Positions 43,429 through 52,492 of a stretch of DNA of 64,000 nt are shown here, one piece after another. Location: positions 1,612,001 through 1,676,000 of the forward strand of contig OZ257146.1 in NCBI GenBank assembly GCA_965279255.1, given 5' to 3'. A program made the translations under genes and the position numbers. The notes beneath the pieces were generated by a model. It searched no databases. It was not told the DNA's origin and saw only the letters and a list, made by a program, of their open reading frames with translations. How positions within the stretch are numbered: position 1 is the first letter of the stretch; every line of letters begins with the position of its first letter. The stretch is from CAMFLJ01 sp965279255 (lineage in GTDB: Bacteria > Actinomycetota > Acidimicrobiia > Acidimicrobiales > Acidimicrobilacustridaceae).

Positions 43429-43752
43429 CTATCGATCACGAGGGAAAATCCACCGGAATAGGACTATGAACGGTTGAATAAAGGGAAACCGCAGCCAGTC
43501 CATGATGTCGTCAGATAAGTCGGGTGGGGGGACCTCTGACTCGCCGACTCTTAGCAAGTCCTCTCCATCGGATCCCGGCTGACGGCCGAAGTAAGGTTTA
43601 GGCACACCTAGAGGCGGACCCGGCGGCACTTCCTCCATGGATTGCTGGTCGCCGTCTCGGACAAGGCCGGTCGGGTCACCAATCGAGTACCAACGTGCTT
43701 CATGCCGAAACCACGGATCACTGTACCAGCCTTCCAACTCTGGCCCGGGCAC
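43429..43752 (-). CDS. Candidate immunity protein for the RHS toxin (107 aa)
   Basis: A small protein directly downstream of the toxin gene (167 bp) on the same strand, in AT-richer DNA than its surroundings, as is usual for toxin-immunity tips. ELEGWYSDPWFRHEARWYS resembles the GWYPDP...R-W pattern of small actinobacterial DUF2510-type modules. The C-terminus MDWLRFPFIQPFIVLFRWIFP is hydrophobic and could insert in the membrane. Start is GTG 43752. Immunity function is inferred from position alone. Confidence 0.5.
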   Translation of the reverse strand: MPGPELEGWYSDPWFRHEARWYSIGDPTGLVRDGDQQSMEEVPPGPPLGVPKPYFGRQPGSDGEDLLRVGESEVPPPDLSDDIMDWLRFPFIQPFIVLFRWIFPRDR

Positions 43753-43918
43753 TTAATGTCGACCCGAGGCGCTGATCAATCGGCCCACAGGTGGTGCGGG
43801 CACGGATACACCATTTGACACTTGACCCATCCCCCTATCGTCGACGTTTCCGCAGGGCATGCTAGGCCTACCTGACCGCTTCAACGGCACCGAGCTTTGC
43901 GGTAATTCTCCTCTACAG

Positions 43919-46900
43919 CTATCCATACTGCCCGGCCCGGTCGTGACCAGGATATGGCAAGCCCGCCGTGTAGCAGGAGAGATAGAACTGTGTTTGTCCC
44001 ACAAGGTATGCAGTCGTTCCGGGTGTGAAGAGGCCAAGTGCGTACGCCTCGCCGAGAACCTCCTTGTCCTTTGCGCCAAGCGGACCCCGCCCCACCATGT
44101 GACTGATCGACCTCTCGAGCGACGAGCGGCGGCCTCCAGATCCGAGCCCGGGGTGGCCGGTCGCCTCGCCAACCTGGTCGAGCACCACCGTTTCCGCTAT
44201 CGCCTTCACAATCAAGACAAGGGTGGTGGGCGGGTTGAGCGCCATTGCGACGGTAGACAGCCCACTGATGAAGTCAATTAGGTTCATATGCATACCGTAG
44301 AACTCTTGGCAAGCGTTACGACCGTTGGTGTCGGAGCTATTGATTGGATCTCCGAACACGTATGTGTACGGATTCGCGCATCCGCCCTCGATCGGGTCCA
44401 CTGAGAGGAATCGGCCTCGGGTGTCGGAATAGGGTCGCGCCCCCATCGCCACGACAGACCGAGCTCCGTATTCTTGGAGCTTGCCAGCTTGCCCGAACGC
44501 ACCCACATCCGCGTTTGTAGCTGTGTTATTGATGCTGCCGCCGGCCCCGTAGGGGGTGCCCCACGGGTCGTATGTGACGGGTCCGGACTGGACTCCGCCG
44601 TTGCTGTCGGTGGTGATGGAGTGGTGGCCCTGGAGGTTGGGGTAGGACCAGGTGGCTGTGCCGGTGTTGGGGATGGTGATGAGGATGCCGCCGGGGAGGT
44701 TGATGTAGTCCTCGATGACGGTGTTGTTGGTGGCGAGGAGGGCGGCGGGGGTGTCGGTGCGGCCGGCGTAGGTGTAGCGGCGGGTGACAGCGCTTTCGGT
44801 GCGGGTGAGGAGTCTGTCGAGGGTGTCTCGGGTGTAGGTGATGGTGTTGCCGGCGCCGGCGGTTTGGGCGGTGGTGAGGCGGTCGGCGGAGTCCCAGGTG
44901 TAGTTGATGGTGCCGTCGGTGGTTTGGTTGCCGTGGTTGTCGTAGGTGAGGGTTCCGGTGGTGGTGTCGCTGGCGGAGATGAGTTGGTCGGCGCCGTTGT
45001 AGCAGTAGCTGGTTGTGGTGGGGGTGCCGTCAATGGTTGAGGTGATGCTGGTGCGGTTGGTGTTGGCTCCGGCGTTGGTGACGGTGCAGCTGGGGTTGTT
45101 GGCGTAGCTGATGTCGAGTTGCTTGCCAGCGAGGTAGGCGGTGGTGAGCCGTCCGGCGCCGTCGTAGGTGAAGTCGTTGCCGCTGTGGGGGTCGATGAGC
45201 CCGGTGGTGGTTTGGATGAGGGCGCTTTGGCGGCGACCGGCCGGGGTGTAGGTGGCGGCATCGGTATAGAAGGTGGTGCTGTCGTTGGAGTAGACGAGCC
45301 CGGTGGCGTGGCCGTTGGCGTCGTCGGTGTAGTCGACGCGTTTCGCGGTGCCGGGGGCGTAGTCGACGGCGGCGACGCGGCCGTCGGTTTGGTAGGTGAG
45401 GTGTCCGGTGTAGGTCGTCGAGCCGATGGTGGTGTCGACTTGGGAGAGCTCGCCGGTGGTGCCGTTGTAGGTGTTGGTGGTGGTGGTGTGGTTGGCGGTG
45501 GTGAGCCCGGTCCTGGTTTGGGTGAGTCGGCCGTAGCTGTCGTAGGTGTATTCGCTGCGCCAGCCTGTGGCGTCGGTGTAGGAGACCTGGCGCCCGAGAA
45601 TGTCGATTTCGCTGGTGATGGTCCCGGTCGGGTCCGCGACGGAGGCGACGAGGGGGGTGGCGGGGTTGTAGGTGTAGGTCGCGGTGCGGGCGGCGGCGCC
45701 GTTGAAGGCTGGCCAGCTCTGTTGGGTGGTGCGCCCGAGGGTGTCGTAGGTGGTGCATTGCCATGCGGTGGTAGCGATGTCGGCGGCGAGGTTGACGCGT
45801 CGTCCGACGGTGCGACCTGCGGAGTCGTAGAGGAACTGCTGGACCCGGCGGGGGCCTCCCGCGGTTTGGGCGGGTTCGGATTTCTCGGCGAGGAGACCGT
45901 ATTGGGCGGCTCCGGCGGTGATGCCACAGGCGCTGGCGATCGCCCCGTTCTGCTGGCCGGACCCGCAGCTGGAGCTGGTGCCGCAGTAGTGGCGGTAGTC
46001 GGTGGTGTTGCCTTCAGGAAGGGTCTTGGACACGGGTCGCAGCCAGGTTGTGGCGCTGGGGGTCTCATAAGTTGTGGTGGTGGTCAAGTTGAGCCCACCG
46101 GGGTCTTGGGTGACAGTGACTGGCAGCCCGTATTGCGGGCCAATCTGATGCGCGGGGTTCGGGTCGGTGTAGCCGGTGGTGGTGGTCTTGCCGTCGGGGT
46201 CAACGGTGCGGGTCTCGAGGCCGTACATCGGTTTGAGGGTGGCGGCGACGGCTGGCGGGTTGGCGCATTTTCCAGCGGTGCCGGCGTTGTAGATGGCGGT
46301 GACCTGGGCGTCGGTGAGGGCCCGGTTGTAGAAGGTTGGTTCGTCGATGATCCCGACGTAGGAGGGGCCGAGAACGGTTTGCAGCGCGGTTGCGGGATCG
46401 AGGTTCGGGGAGGCGATCGGGTAGAGGTGGGTGATTCGGAGTTGGCCGTCGATGTAGATGCGTTCGTAGGCGCCGTCCCAGGACACGGCGATGTGGTGGA
46501 GGCCGCCGTCGTAGAGTTCGGGCGCGGACGCTTCGGACCATTCCTCGGAGCGGGTGGAGAAGTCGTTGACGACCCAGTCGGCCTTGTTGTTCCACATCAA
46601 CAGCTTGTATGCGCCGGTGCTCCCGGCTCCCCAGCGTTGCATGATGTAGCCGAACGATCCCGAGGACATCTGTGGTTTGAGCCATGCCTCGAAGGTCATT
46701 CCGTTGGTGATGATCGGGAAGTCGGGGGCGGTGAGTGGCGTGTAGTTGAGGTTGAATCCTTGGCCGACCTTGCCGGTGGCGTAGCTGGTGGTGCCGGTCA
46801 GATCGGCGCCGAGTTCGGCCCCTGCGTTGCCGTCGCCTTTCCACCAGGCGAGCATGCCGTTGGTGCTCACGCCTGATGCGCAGGTGCGCGAGGTGAGCAG

Positions 46901-49900
46901 GTTCGGGGCCCAGTCGATCCAGAGGCCATTCGCGCTGGTGGACGAGCCGAGGTAGTCGATGCGGATGAGGTGGTCACCGGCCGGAATCACGGTGAGGCCG
47001 GGGGCGGCCCAGGCGGCGGGCCAGGTGCCGTAGGTGTGGGTGTAGGGGTTGTTGGCGGTTCGGGCGTCGATCTCGTCGTAGAGGTTCCCGTCGATGTAGA
47101 CCGTGGCGTGTTGGGCGGTTTCGAGGTTGATGACGAATGGTGCCGGGTTGGAGATCGAGCCTTCGAAGCGTGCGCTCCAGGTGAACGCGTTGCCGGTGGC
47201 GGGGATGGAGCCGCCGTTGGGGGTGACGGGGAGGGTGGGCCACACGACGCAGGTAAGGACTCGGGTACCGGTGGGGCATTGCAGCGGGTCGCCCGAGGTT
47301 CCCTGGGTGCCACCGAAGCCGTCGGTGTTCGTGGCCGGTGTCCCGGCGAAGTAGGGGTTGGACCAGAAGGTGCCGCGCAGTCCGGTGTAGCCCTCGTCGA
47401 ACACATGTTGGGTGTGGGGCACTGTCGCTGTACACGACACCGGCAAGAAGGGCGCGTTGGTGTCAAAGCAGCCCGTGGGCGCGGGGCCGTACTCGTCGGT
47501 GAGTGTCTGGGTGAACGGGTCGTAGCGTTTGGTGGTCTGCAGGCCGGTCGGGGCGACCGTCGCGAGGGGCCGGTCGATGTTGGGGTCCCATTTGGTGAGC
47601 GTGGACCGCCCGGCGGGATCGCGTTGTTCGATGACCCGGCTCTGCTGGTCCCACCACACCTGGGAGTTCAGCGTTGGTGACATGAGGGTGTCGCCGTTGA
47701 GTTTCACCGTGGAGTGCCGGTTCGCGACATCGGACCAGTCGTAGGTCCGGCTGGGGCGGATGGCGCCGGCGGTCGGGGCGGGTTGGGTCACCGACGCGAT
47801 TCGACCGGTGCTGTCGTAGGTGAGGCTGTACTGGCACTTGGTTGGGTCGCTTGTGCAGTCGCTGCGGTTGCCGGCTGATTTTGCGGCGTTGGCCAACGGG
47901 TCGGTGAGCGACATCAGCTTGGGTGTGGGGTCCGCGTTGTATGCGAAGTCGGCTTGGAGGTTGCCGGGGGAGATGATCCGGGCGAGTTGGCTGTTCGTCG
48001 TGGAGTACCACAGCTGGGTCGTGGTGCCGTCCCAGTGATCGATCTTGGCGAGCATCCCGTCGGGCACGTTCCAGCCCGAGATGCCTCCGGTGCAGGGCTG
48101 CCCATAGCAGAACTGGGCATAGCGTCCCGACACTGGGTCGGTGATGCGGTCAAGCACTGGGGCGGTGGTGGCCGACAGCGCGGTGTAGGTGTACTGCAAC
48201 GCGGTGGGGTGCAGGTTGTCCTGGATGGACTTCACCGACTGCACCCAGCCGTCCGTCGCGAAGGTGAACATGTAGCCGCCGCTGTTGAGCTCAAAGCCCT
48301 CGGCGGTCCCCGACGCGATCCCTGACCCGCTCGAGGTGTGCCGGGTGGAGAGCAAGGCGCTCGACCCGGTCGGCGGCTTGTAGGTGCCATCGGTGAGCCG
48401 CTGGAAGGTGGCGGTATCTCCGTTGGTGCTGCGAACGATCACCTGGGTGCCGAGATCATCGAGACGTGACCAGCCGCCGGCTTGCGGGTTGACCGACATC
48501 CGCCATCCTGCCGGGAGTCCGGTGGCTTGAGGGCGAAGCCAACCGCCCGGGACCATCACGTTCTTGGCAGGCAACTCTTCGTCGACCGACGTGTCATAGG
48601 CCCACAACTGGCCGGTCTTGGCGGCTCCGGCCGGAGAGGCGTAGACGACTCGGATGGTGTGTTGGCTGTTCGCAGCGAGCGATCCGGTCGACGGGAACGA
48701 CGCGGTGGTGCCCCCGCCATTGACCGTGTAATAGGCGGTGGTGGATCCGTCGAGGTAGACGGTCATGGTCCCGCCCGAGGCGACCCACCCACCGAGACGC
48801 CACGACCCGCTTGCCGGGAATCGGATCGTGCCGTTCCACTCCGCTCCCAGCTGCGCGTTGGCGGTATTGCCGCCCATCGGGGAGCCGGACCAGTTGAAGT
48901 TCACGGACGGATCGACGCGCTGACCTATCGGTTGGCCATCGGAGCTGTACTTCGCGTACAGCCCGGTCGCGCCGCCGTCGAGGACTGTTGAGCCCTGCGA
49001 GTCATACACCAGACCGACCCCTGCAGACCCGCCGAGGGCCGACAACGATTTCGTGCCCACCGACGCGGACAGGTTCCCGGTCACCATGTTCACGGTCACA
49101 CTCGCCGGTGAGATCCCCGACGACGGCGACCCTTCCGCTGGAGTCGGTGTCGAACCCGGCACTGCGCCCACCGTGTCCGTCGGGGCCGGGCCGCCGCCTC
49201 CAAGGCGCGCCTTCACCGTCAGCGTCGTGGTCACTGTCGGCGCCGCCGCCGGAAAGTACCCGTAGGCGCCCGGCGCCCACGGTGTGCCGATGTTGTCCCA
49301 CACCTTCACGTAATACACGCCGCCGTCGGACAACACGCCCGCCGGAACCTGCCACGTCGAGCTATCGACCCACCCCGAGTCGACCACGACACCTGTCCCG
49401 TCCGCCGCGGTCGAGACCTTGAAGTCGTAGTACACGGTCTCCCACGCACTATCAGGATCTGCGGGTTCGACCACCTGAGCGCTCAGCAGCGGCGTGGTCG
49501 ATGAAATCGTGCCCGACGGCGACAACAACTGGGTCGGGGGACTCGACTGGAAGAAGATGTAGTCCACCGTGATCGTGTTCGATCCGGGCCATGACAGGTA
49601 GTGCAGAACGTCGTGGCTGACGTCTTCGTCTCCGACAAAGCCGAACCACACTCCTGCACCTGGATGAGCCGCTATGTAGCCGGTGGCGTCAAAGTGGAAC
49701 ACCGGATATTGCTCCGTCCCGGTCGTACCCTGCCCGAGGAGGCCTTGGCCGAGGCTGAAGGAGTTGAAGGCTCCTGGATCGGAGGTGAACCCCTTCGCGC
49801 TGAGGGTGCAGGCCTCACAATTCGGGCCGCCATAGCGGGCCACGCTCAGGCTTGCGCTATTCAGATACCAGGGCTGTCCGCTACCGGTGGGCCACGGCAC

Positions 49901-51226
49901 TGGCACATAGGCCAGTCCTCGCCACGCACGATCGAGCGAGTCGGTTCCTGCCAATGCAGCCGACTGCCAGGTTGAACCGTCGTTGGCGTAGCTCTTGGAC
50001 GTAGTAGCCGTCTGCCCGGTGACGGTGACCGTCGGATCGATCACCACCGGGAATGCCGAATCAGCGAGGCCGCTCAACCATTCTCGGCTCACCGACACCC
50101 GCACCCGGAGCCGTGGTGCGTCAGGGCTTGCCGGCTGGTCAGACTGCACCGTCGACGTCGACTCGCCGCCCGAAGCCGAGCCGGGCTCGGCAGACGGCGT
50201 AGTGGTCGTCGGAGCGGCCGGAGCGGAAGTGGTCGTCGAGGCGTCCGGGACCGGTGACTCCTGTACCGAAGTGTCAGGGGTGTCAGGTTCGGCCGGCGCT
50301 GTTGGACCGGCCGTGGCGTCTGGCGTTGTATCAGCGGGGGCTGGGGGAGCCGGCGGGGCAGCGGCCTCTGGTGCAGGAACCGGTTCAAGCGAATACACGA
50401 CGCCGGCCCGGGCCGGGTCCACCCAGCCCTCGGCTGTCTCGACCGTCGGTGCAGGGATCTGCGCCACCACCCGATCCGCAACCACCAGATCCACACCACC
50501 GTCGCCGCGCAAGCGCGGCGTTGCGCCCACAACGTCGAACGCGAACGAGTCCGGTGCCCGGGCCGAGCGAAGCACCAGCCGCTCATCTGCCCCGGTGGCC
50601 GACGAGCGGTACACCACATCGGTGTCAGACCACAGACCGCCATATGACGCGGTGTCCCCCTCCACCTTCGGGGCCACACCACCGGCCGCGTCGACTGGCG
50701 AGAAGCCAACAGTCGAGCCCCCAACATCGAGCTGCTGCATCCCCGCTCCGACACCCGAGGGCCCGAACCACAACGTGAACTGATTCGCCGCAGACCGGAC
50801 CCACGGCCCATTCTCCACCCGGCCCGCAGACCCAGCGCGTCCGGCAGCCTGGGGATCGGCAATCAAGGTTGTGTCGATCGGTTCCCACGCGCTCGATCCC
50901 GGGCGCTGGAAGTACTTCGGCACACTCGACACCGACACCGTTCGAGAACCATCGGTGTTCTCCCAGGTCTCCGTTGTCGCCGTCCGCAGCTCGACCAGCT
51001 CCTGCTTGCGCGTCGGAGCCGGAACCTCCGTGCCCGCTGAGCCTCCACCCGGAACCACCGACTCGACCGCCGCCGGCTCCGGCGACACCGACAGATCCTC
51101 GACGCTCGCTGCCGGGTTCTCGGCGCCAGCCGCCACCCGCGATTCGGTGGCCGCGATCGCGGCCAACGCCCCGAACACCACCACCACAGAAAGAACACGA
51201 AACAACAAACCCCGACAAGCCCGCAC
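43919..51226 (-). CDS. Giant secreted RHS/YD-repeat polymorphic toxin
   Basis: A 2435-aa protein. Residues ~1-33 are a signal peptide; then come a Pro/Thr-rich linker (~265-345) and beta domains. A PA14-like module lies near ~770-880 (GLYAKYSSDG, SWRLGGWVASGGTMTVYLDG), a second PA14-like module near ~1290-1420 (LRGTFWSNPYFAGTPATNTD), and a LamG/concanavalin-like domain near ~1450-1620 (MTFEAWLKPQM). Many YD repeats follow (YTYDSYGRLTQTRTGL, NDFTYDGAGRLTTAYLAGK). The RHS core end is GRFLSVDPIEGG, then NPYTYVFGDPINSSDTNG, near residue 2300. The last 131 residues are the variable toxin tip, not recognised, with a hydrophobic segment (STVAMALNPPTTLVLIVKA). The shell would encapsulate the toxin for delivery to neighbouring cells. 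Start GTG at 51226. Confidence 0.87.
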   Translation of the reverse strand: MRACRGLLFRVLSVVVVFGALAAIAATESRVAAGAENPAASVEDLSVSPEPAAVESVVPGGGSAGTEVPAPTRKQELVELRTATTETWENTDGSRTVSVSSVPKYFQRPGSSAWEPIDTTLIADPQAAGRAGSAGRVENGPWVRSAANQFTLWFGPSGVGAGMQQLDVGGSTVGFSPVDAAGGVAPKVEGDTASYGGLWSDTDVVYRSSATGADERLVLRSARAPDSFAFDVVGATPRLRGDGGVDLVVADRVVAQIPAPTVETAEGWVDPARAGVVYSLEPVPAPEAAAPPAPPAPADTTPDATAGPTAPAEPDTPDTSVQESPVPDASTTTSAPAAPTTTTPSAEPGSASGGESTSTVQSDQPASPDAPRLRVRVSVSREWLSGLADSAFPVVIDPTVTVTGQTATTSKSYANDGSTWQSAALAGTDSLDRAWRGLAYVPVPWPTGSGQPWYLNSASLSVARYGGPNCEACTLSAKGFTSDPGAFNSFSLGQGLLGQGTTGTEQYPVFHFDATGYIAAHPGAGVWFGFVGDEDVSHDVLHYLSWPGSNTITVDYIFFQSSPPTQLLSPSGTISSTTPLLSAQVVEPADPDSAWETVYYDFKVSTAADGTGVVVDSGWVDSSTWQVPAGVLSDGGVYYVKVWDNIGTPWAPGAYGYFPAAAPTVTTTLTVKARLGGGGPAPTDTVGAVPGSTPTPAEGSPSSGISPASVTVNMVTGNLSASVGTKSLSALGGSAGVGLVYDSQGSTVLDGGATGLYAKYSSDGQPIGQRVDPSVNFNWSGSPMGGNTANAQLGAEWNGTIRFPASGSWRLGGWVASGGTMTVYLDGSTTAYYTVNGGGTTASFPSTGSLAANSQHTIRVVYASPAGAAKTGQLWAYDTSVDEELPAKNVMVPGGWLRPQATGLPAGWRMSVNPQAGGWSRLDDLGTQVIVRSTNGDTATFQRLTDGTYKPPTGSSALLSTRHTSSGSGIASGTAEGFELNSGGYMFTFATDGWVQSVKSIQDNLHPTALQYTYTALSATTAPVLDRITDPVSGRYAQFCYGQPCTGGISGWNVPDGMLAKIDHWDGTTTQLWYSTTNSQLARIISPGNLQADFAYNADPTPKLMSLTDPLANAAKSAGNRSDCTSDPTKCQYSLTYDSTGRIASVTQPAPTAGAIRPSRTYDWSDVANRHSTVKLNGDTLMSPTLNSQVWWDQQSRVIEQRDPAGRSTLTKWDPNIDRPLATVAPTGLQTTKRYDPFTQTLTDEYGPAPTGCFDTNAPFLPVSCTATVPHTQHVFDEGYTGLRGTFWSNPYFAGTPATNTDGFGGTQGTSGDPLQCPTGTRVLTCVVWPTLPVTPNGGSIPATGNAFTWSARFEGSISNPAPFVINLETAQHATVYIDGNLYDEIDARTANNPYTHTYGTWPAAWAAPGLTVIPAGDHLIRIDYLGSSTSANGLWIDWAPNLLTSRTCASGVSTNGMLAWWKGDGNAGAELGADLTGTTSYATGKVGQGFNLNYTPLTAPDFPIITNGMTFEAWLKPQMSSGSFGYIMQRWGAGSTGAYKLLMWNNKADWVVNDFSTRSEEWSEASAPELYDGGLHHIAVSWDGAYERIYIDGQLRITHLYPIASPNLDPATALQTVLGPSYVGIIDEPTFYNRALTDAQVTAIYNAGTAGKCANPPAVAATLKPMYGLETRTVDPDGKTTTTGYTDPNPAHQIGPQYGLPVTVTQDPGGLNLTTTTTYETPSATTWLRPVSKTLPEGNTTDYRHYCGTSSSCGSGQQNGAIASACGITAGAAQYGLLAEKSEPAQTAGGPRRVQQFLYDSAGRTVGRRVNLAADIATTAWQCTTYDTLGRTTQQSWPAFNGAAARTATYTYNPATPLVASVADPTGTITSEIDILGRQVSYTDATGWRSEYTYDSYGRLTQTRTGLTTANHTTTTNTYNGTTGELSQVDTTIGSTTYTGHLTYQTDGRVAAVDYAPGTAKRVDYTDDANGHATGLVYSNDSTTFYTDAATYTPAGRRQSALIQTTTGLIDPHSGNDFTYDGAGRLTTAYLAGKQLDISYANNPSCTVTNAGANTNRTSITSTIDGTPTTTSYCYNGADQLISASDTTTGTLTYDNHGNQTTDGTINYTWDSADRLTTAQTAGAGNTITYTRDTLDRLLTRTESAVTRRYTYAGRTDTPAALLATNNTVIEDYINLPGGILITIPNTGTATWSYPNLQGHHSITTDSNGGVQSGPVTYDPWGTPYGAGGSINNTATNADVGAFGQAGKLQEYGARSVVAMGARPYSDTRGRFLSVDPIEGGCANPYTYVFGDPINSSDTNGRNACQEFYGMHMNLIDFISGLSTVAMALNPPTTLVLIVKAIAETVVLDQVGEATGHPGLGSGGRRSSLERSISHMVGRGPLGAKDKEVLGEAYALGLFTPGTTAYLVGQTQFYLSCYTAGLPYPGHDRAGQYG

Positions 51227-51657
51227 GCTGACAACCTCCGCCGAATACGCGGGGCCTCCTGCCGATCACCCCGCGAGCCTGACCCCAGTCTCCAGACCCG
51301 ATCCGGTGCCGTCACCAAACGAGAGTCGAACGCTCGGTAAAGACTCTGGCGAATGAACCTGCCCACTTCGTCGCCCCGCCGGCAGATCGTGCAGCACGCC
51401 TAGGCGATGGCGATCCCACGACGACGCAGCCGTGGTAGTTCATCCCCGCGCTAAGCCGTGCCCGTATTTCTCACCGTGGTCCCAGCCTTCGGACAGAAGC
51501 AGCGGATCAGAGAAAAGGAGCCGATCCTGGGTGGCCTCACCAGCGAGCTCACCAAACGCCGATGATCCCCTGGCGACCAAGGCCGAACTCCCGGACCTTG
51601 GCGAACGACATGATGACAAGCCAAGAGCAAGCCACGGCCAGCGTCACCGCGGCAGCC
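51227..51657. other. Gap between RHS gene and ImmA/IrrE gene
   Basis: About 430 bp upstream of the RHS start, where its promoter should lie. Open frames on the plus strand here lack ribosome-binding sites and known features and extend antisense into the ImmA gene. I see no RNA gene or repeat. Confidence 0.4.
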
Positions 51658-52482
51658 CTAACCAGCTTCCCTTGGAAAGAACTCGATTTGACCGCGCTCG
51701 AGTTCTGTTCGCGGGCGGATGAGCACCAGCACTTGGCTGCTATCGGGCTCGCGCTCCGCTTCGACGTGAAGTTCTCCGCTGAGCTGTCCGAGCCGCAACT
51801 CCTCGATACCCTGGGCCGATCCCTTAACCCAGGCTGCTTCAGCCACAAGGCTTCCCAGTCGTGCCCGCTCGGGCAGGAAGGGCTCGCCGGCTTTCCACCC
51901 GATGCGCAACGCAGGACCCTTGGTTGGGTGGTCCATCTCACGGAGCGCAACTGCAACGGCACCGGGATGATGTGCCACGGCGGACATCGCTGCAGCCTGC
52001 AGAGAGACGTCGTATCGGTCACGGATGAGGCGAAGCGAGCCTGGTGTCCATGAGAGATCCGCTACCTCGGCGCTCGGAACCAGCAGCTCGCTCGCAAACC
52101 GATTACAGAAGAGCTCTTCGGAGTCTGTCCACTCACACGTCCGATCGTGGGGGACCATCCGCCGATTGAAGAAGAAGCTATGTCCCACCTCATGTGCAAG
52201 AGCGAATCGAAGCCTTCGCCGGGCGAGCGACCTCGTCCGTTCTGCTCCGTCACGAACGACCACATCGAACCCCGCCGTCGAACGCGGAACAAGATAGGCA
52301 TCGCGCTCGCCCGACCTCGTTGTCCTCACCACGCGGAAGAGCCCCGCCTCACATACCCGCTTCAGACTGACTGCATAAGGTCTCGAACCGAACCCGCCAT
52401 CAACGGCCCCCCGCACCTGAGACGCCAACGGGCGCGCCACGCCTATGTCGACTTCTTCAAGGGTCACCGCGGGCCAGCTCAT
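51658..52482 (-). CDS. ImmA/IrrE-family metallopeptidase
   Basis: A 274-aa protein with zinc-protease motif HEVGH at 97-101 (FALAHEVGHSFFFNRR) and the downstream Glu in SEELFCNRFASELLVPS, the IrrE/ImmA arrangement. The C-terminal ~100 residues are a separate, unrecognised domain. Family members cleave repressors such as ImmR or DdrO to induce mobile-element or stress genes. No obvious XRE repressor is adjacent, so the target is unknown. The ATG at 52482 is 10 bp after the HD gene stop; the two form one operon. Confidence 0.8.
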   Translation of the reverse strand: MSWPAVTLEEVDIGVARPLASQVRGAVDGGFGSRPYAVSLKRVCEAGLFRVVRTTRSGERDAYLVPRSTAGFDVVVRDGAERTRSLARRRLRFALAHEVGHSFFFNRRMVPHDRTCEWTDSEELFCNRFASELLVPSAEVADLSWTPGSLRLIRDRYDVSLQAAAMSAVAHHPGAVAVALREMDHPTKGPALRIGWKAGEPFLPERARLGSLVAEAAWVKGSAQGIEELRLGQLSGELHVEAEREPDSSQVLVLIRPRTELERGQIEFFPREAG

Positions 52483-52492
52483 TTTGTGACGT

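Noticed and set aside
43753..44172. 139-codon minus-strand frame overlapping the toxin tip
   Set aside because: It lies in another frame of the RHS gene end, is Arg/Ser-rich, and has no ribosome-binding site. The RHS frame is continuous with the core motif.
43859..44281. Plus-strand 140-codon frame antisense to the toxin tip as a possible antitoxin
   Set aside because: No start signal or homology; the same-strand 107-aa gene is the more usual immunity position.
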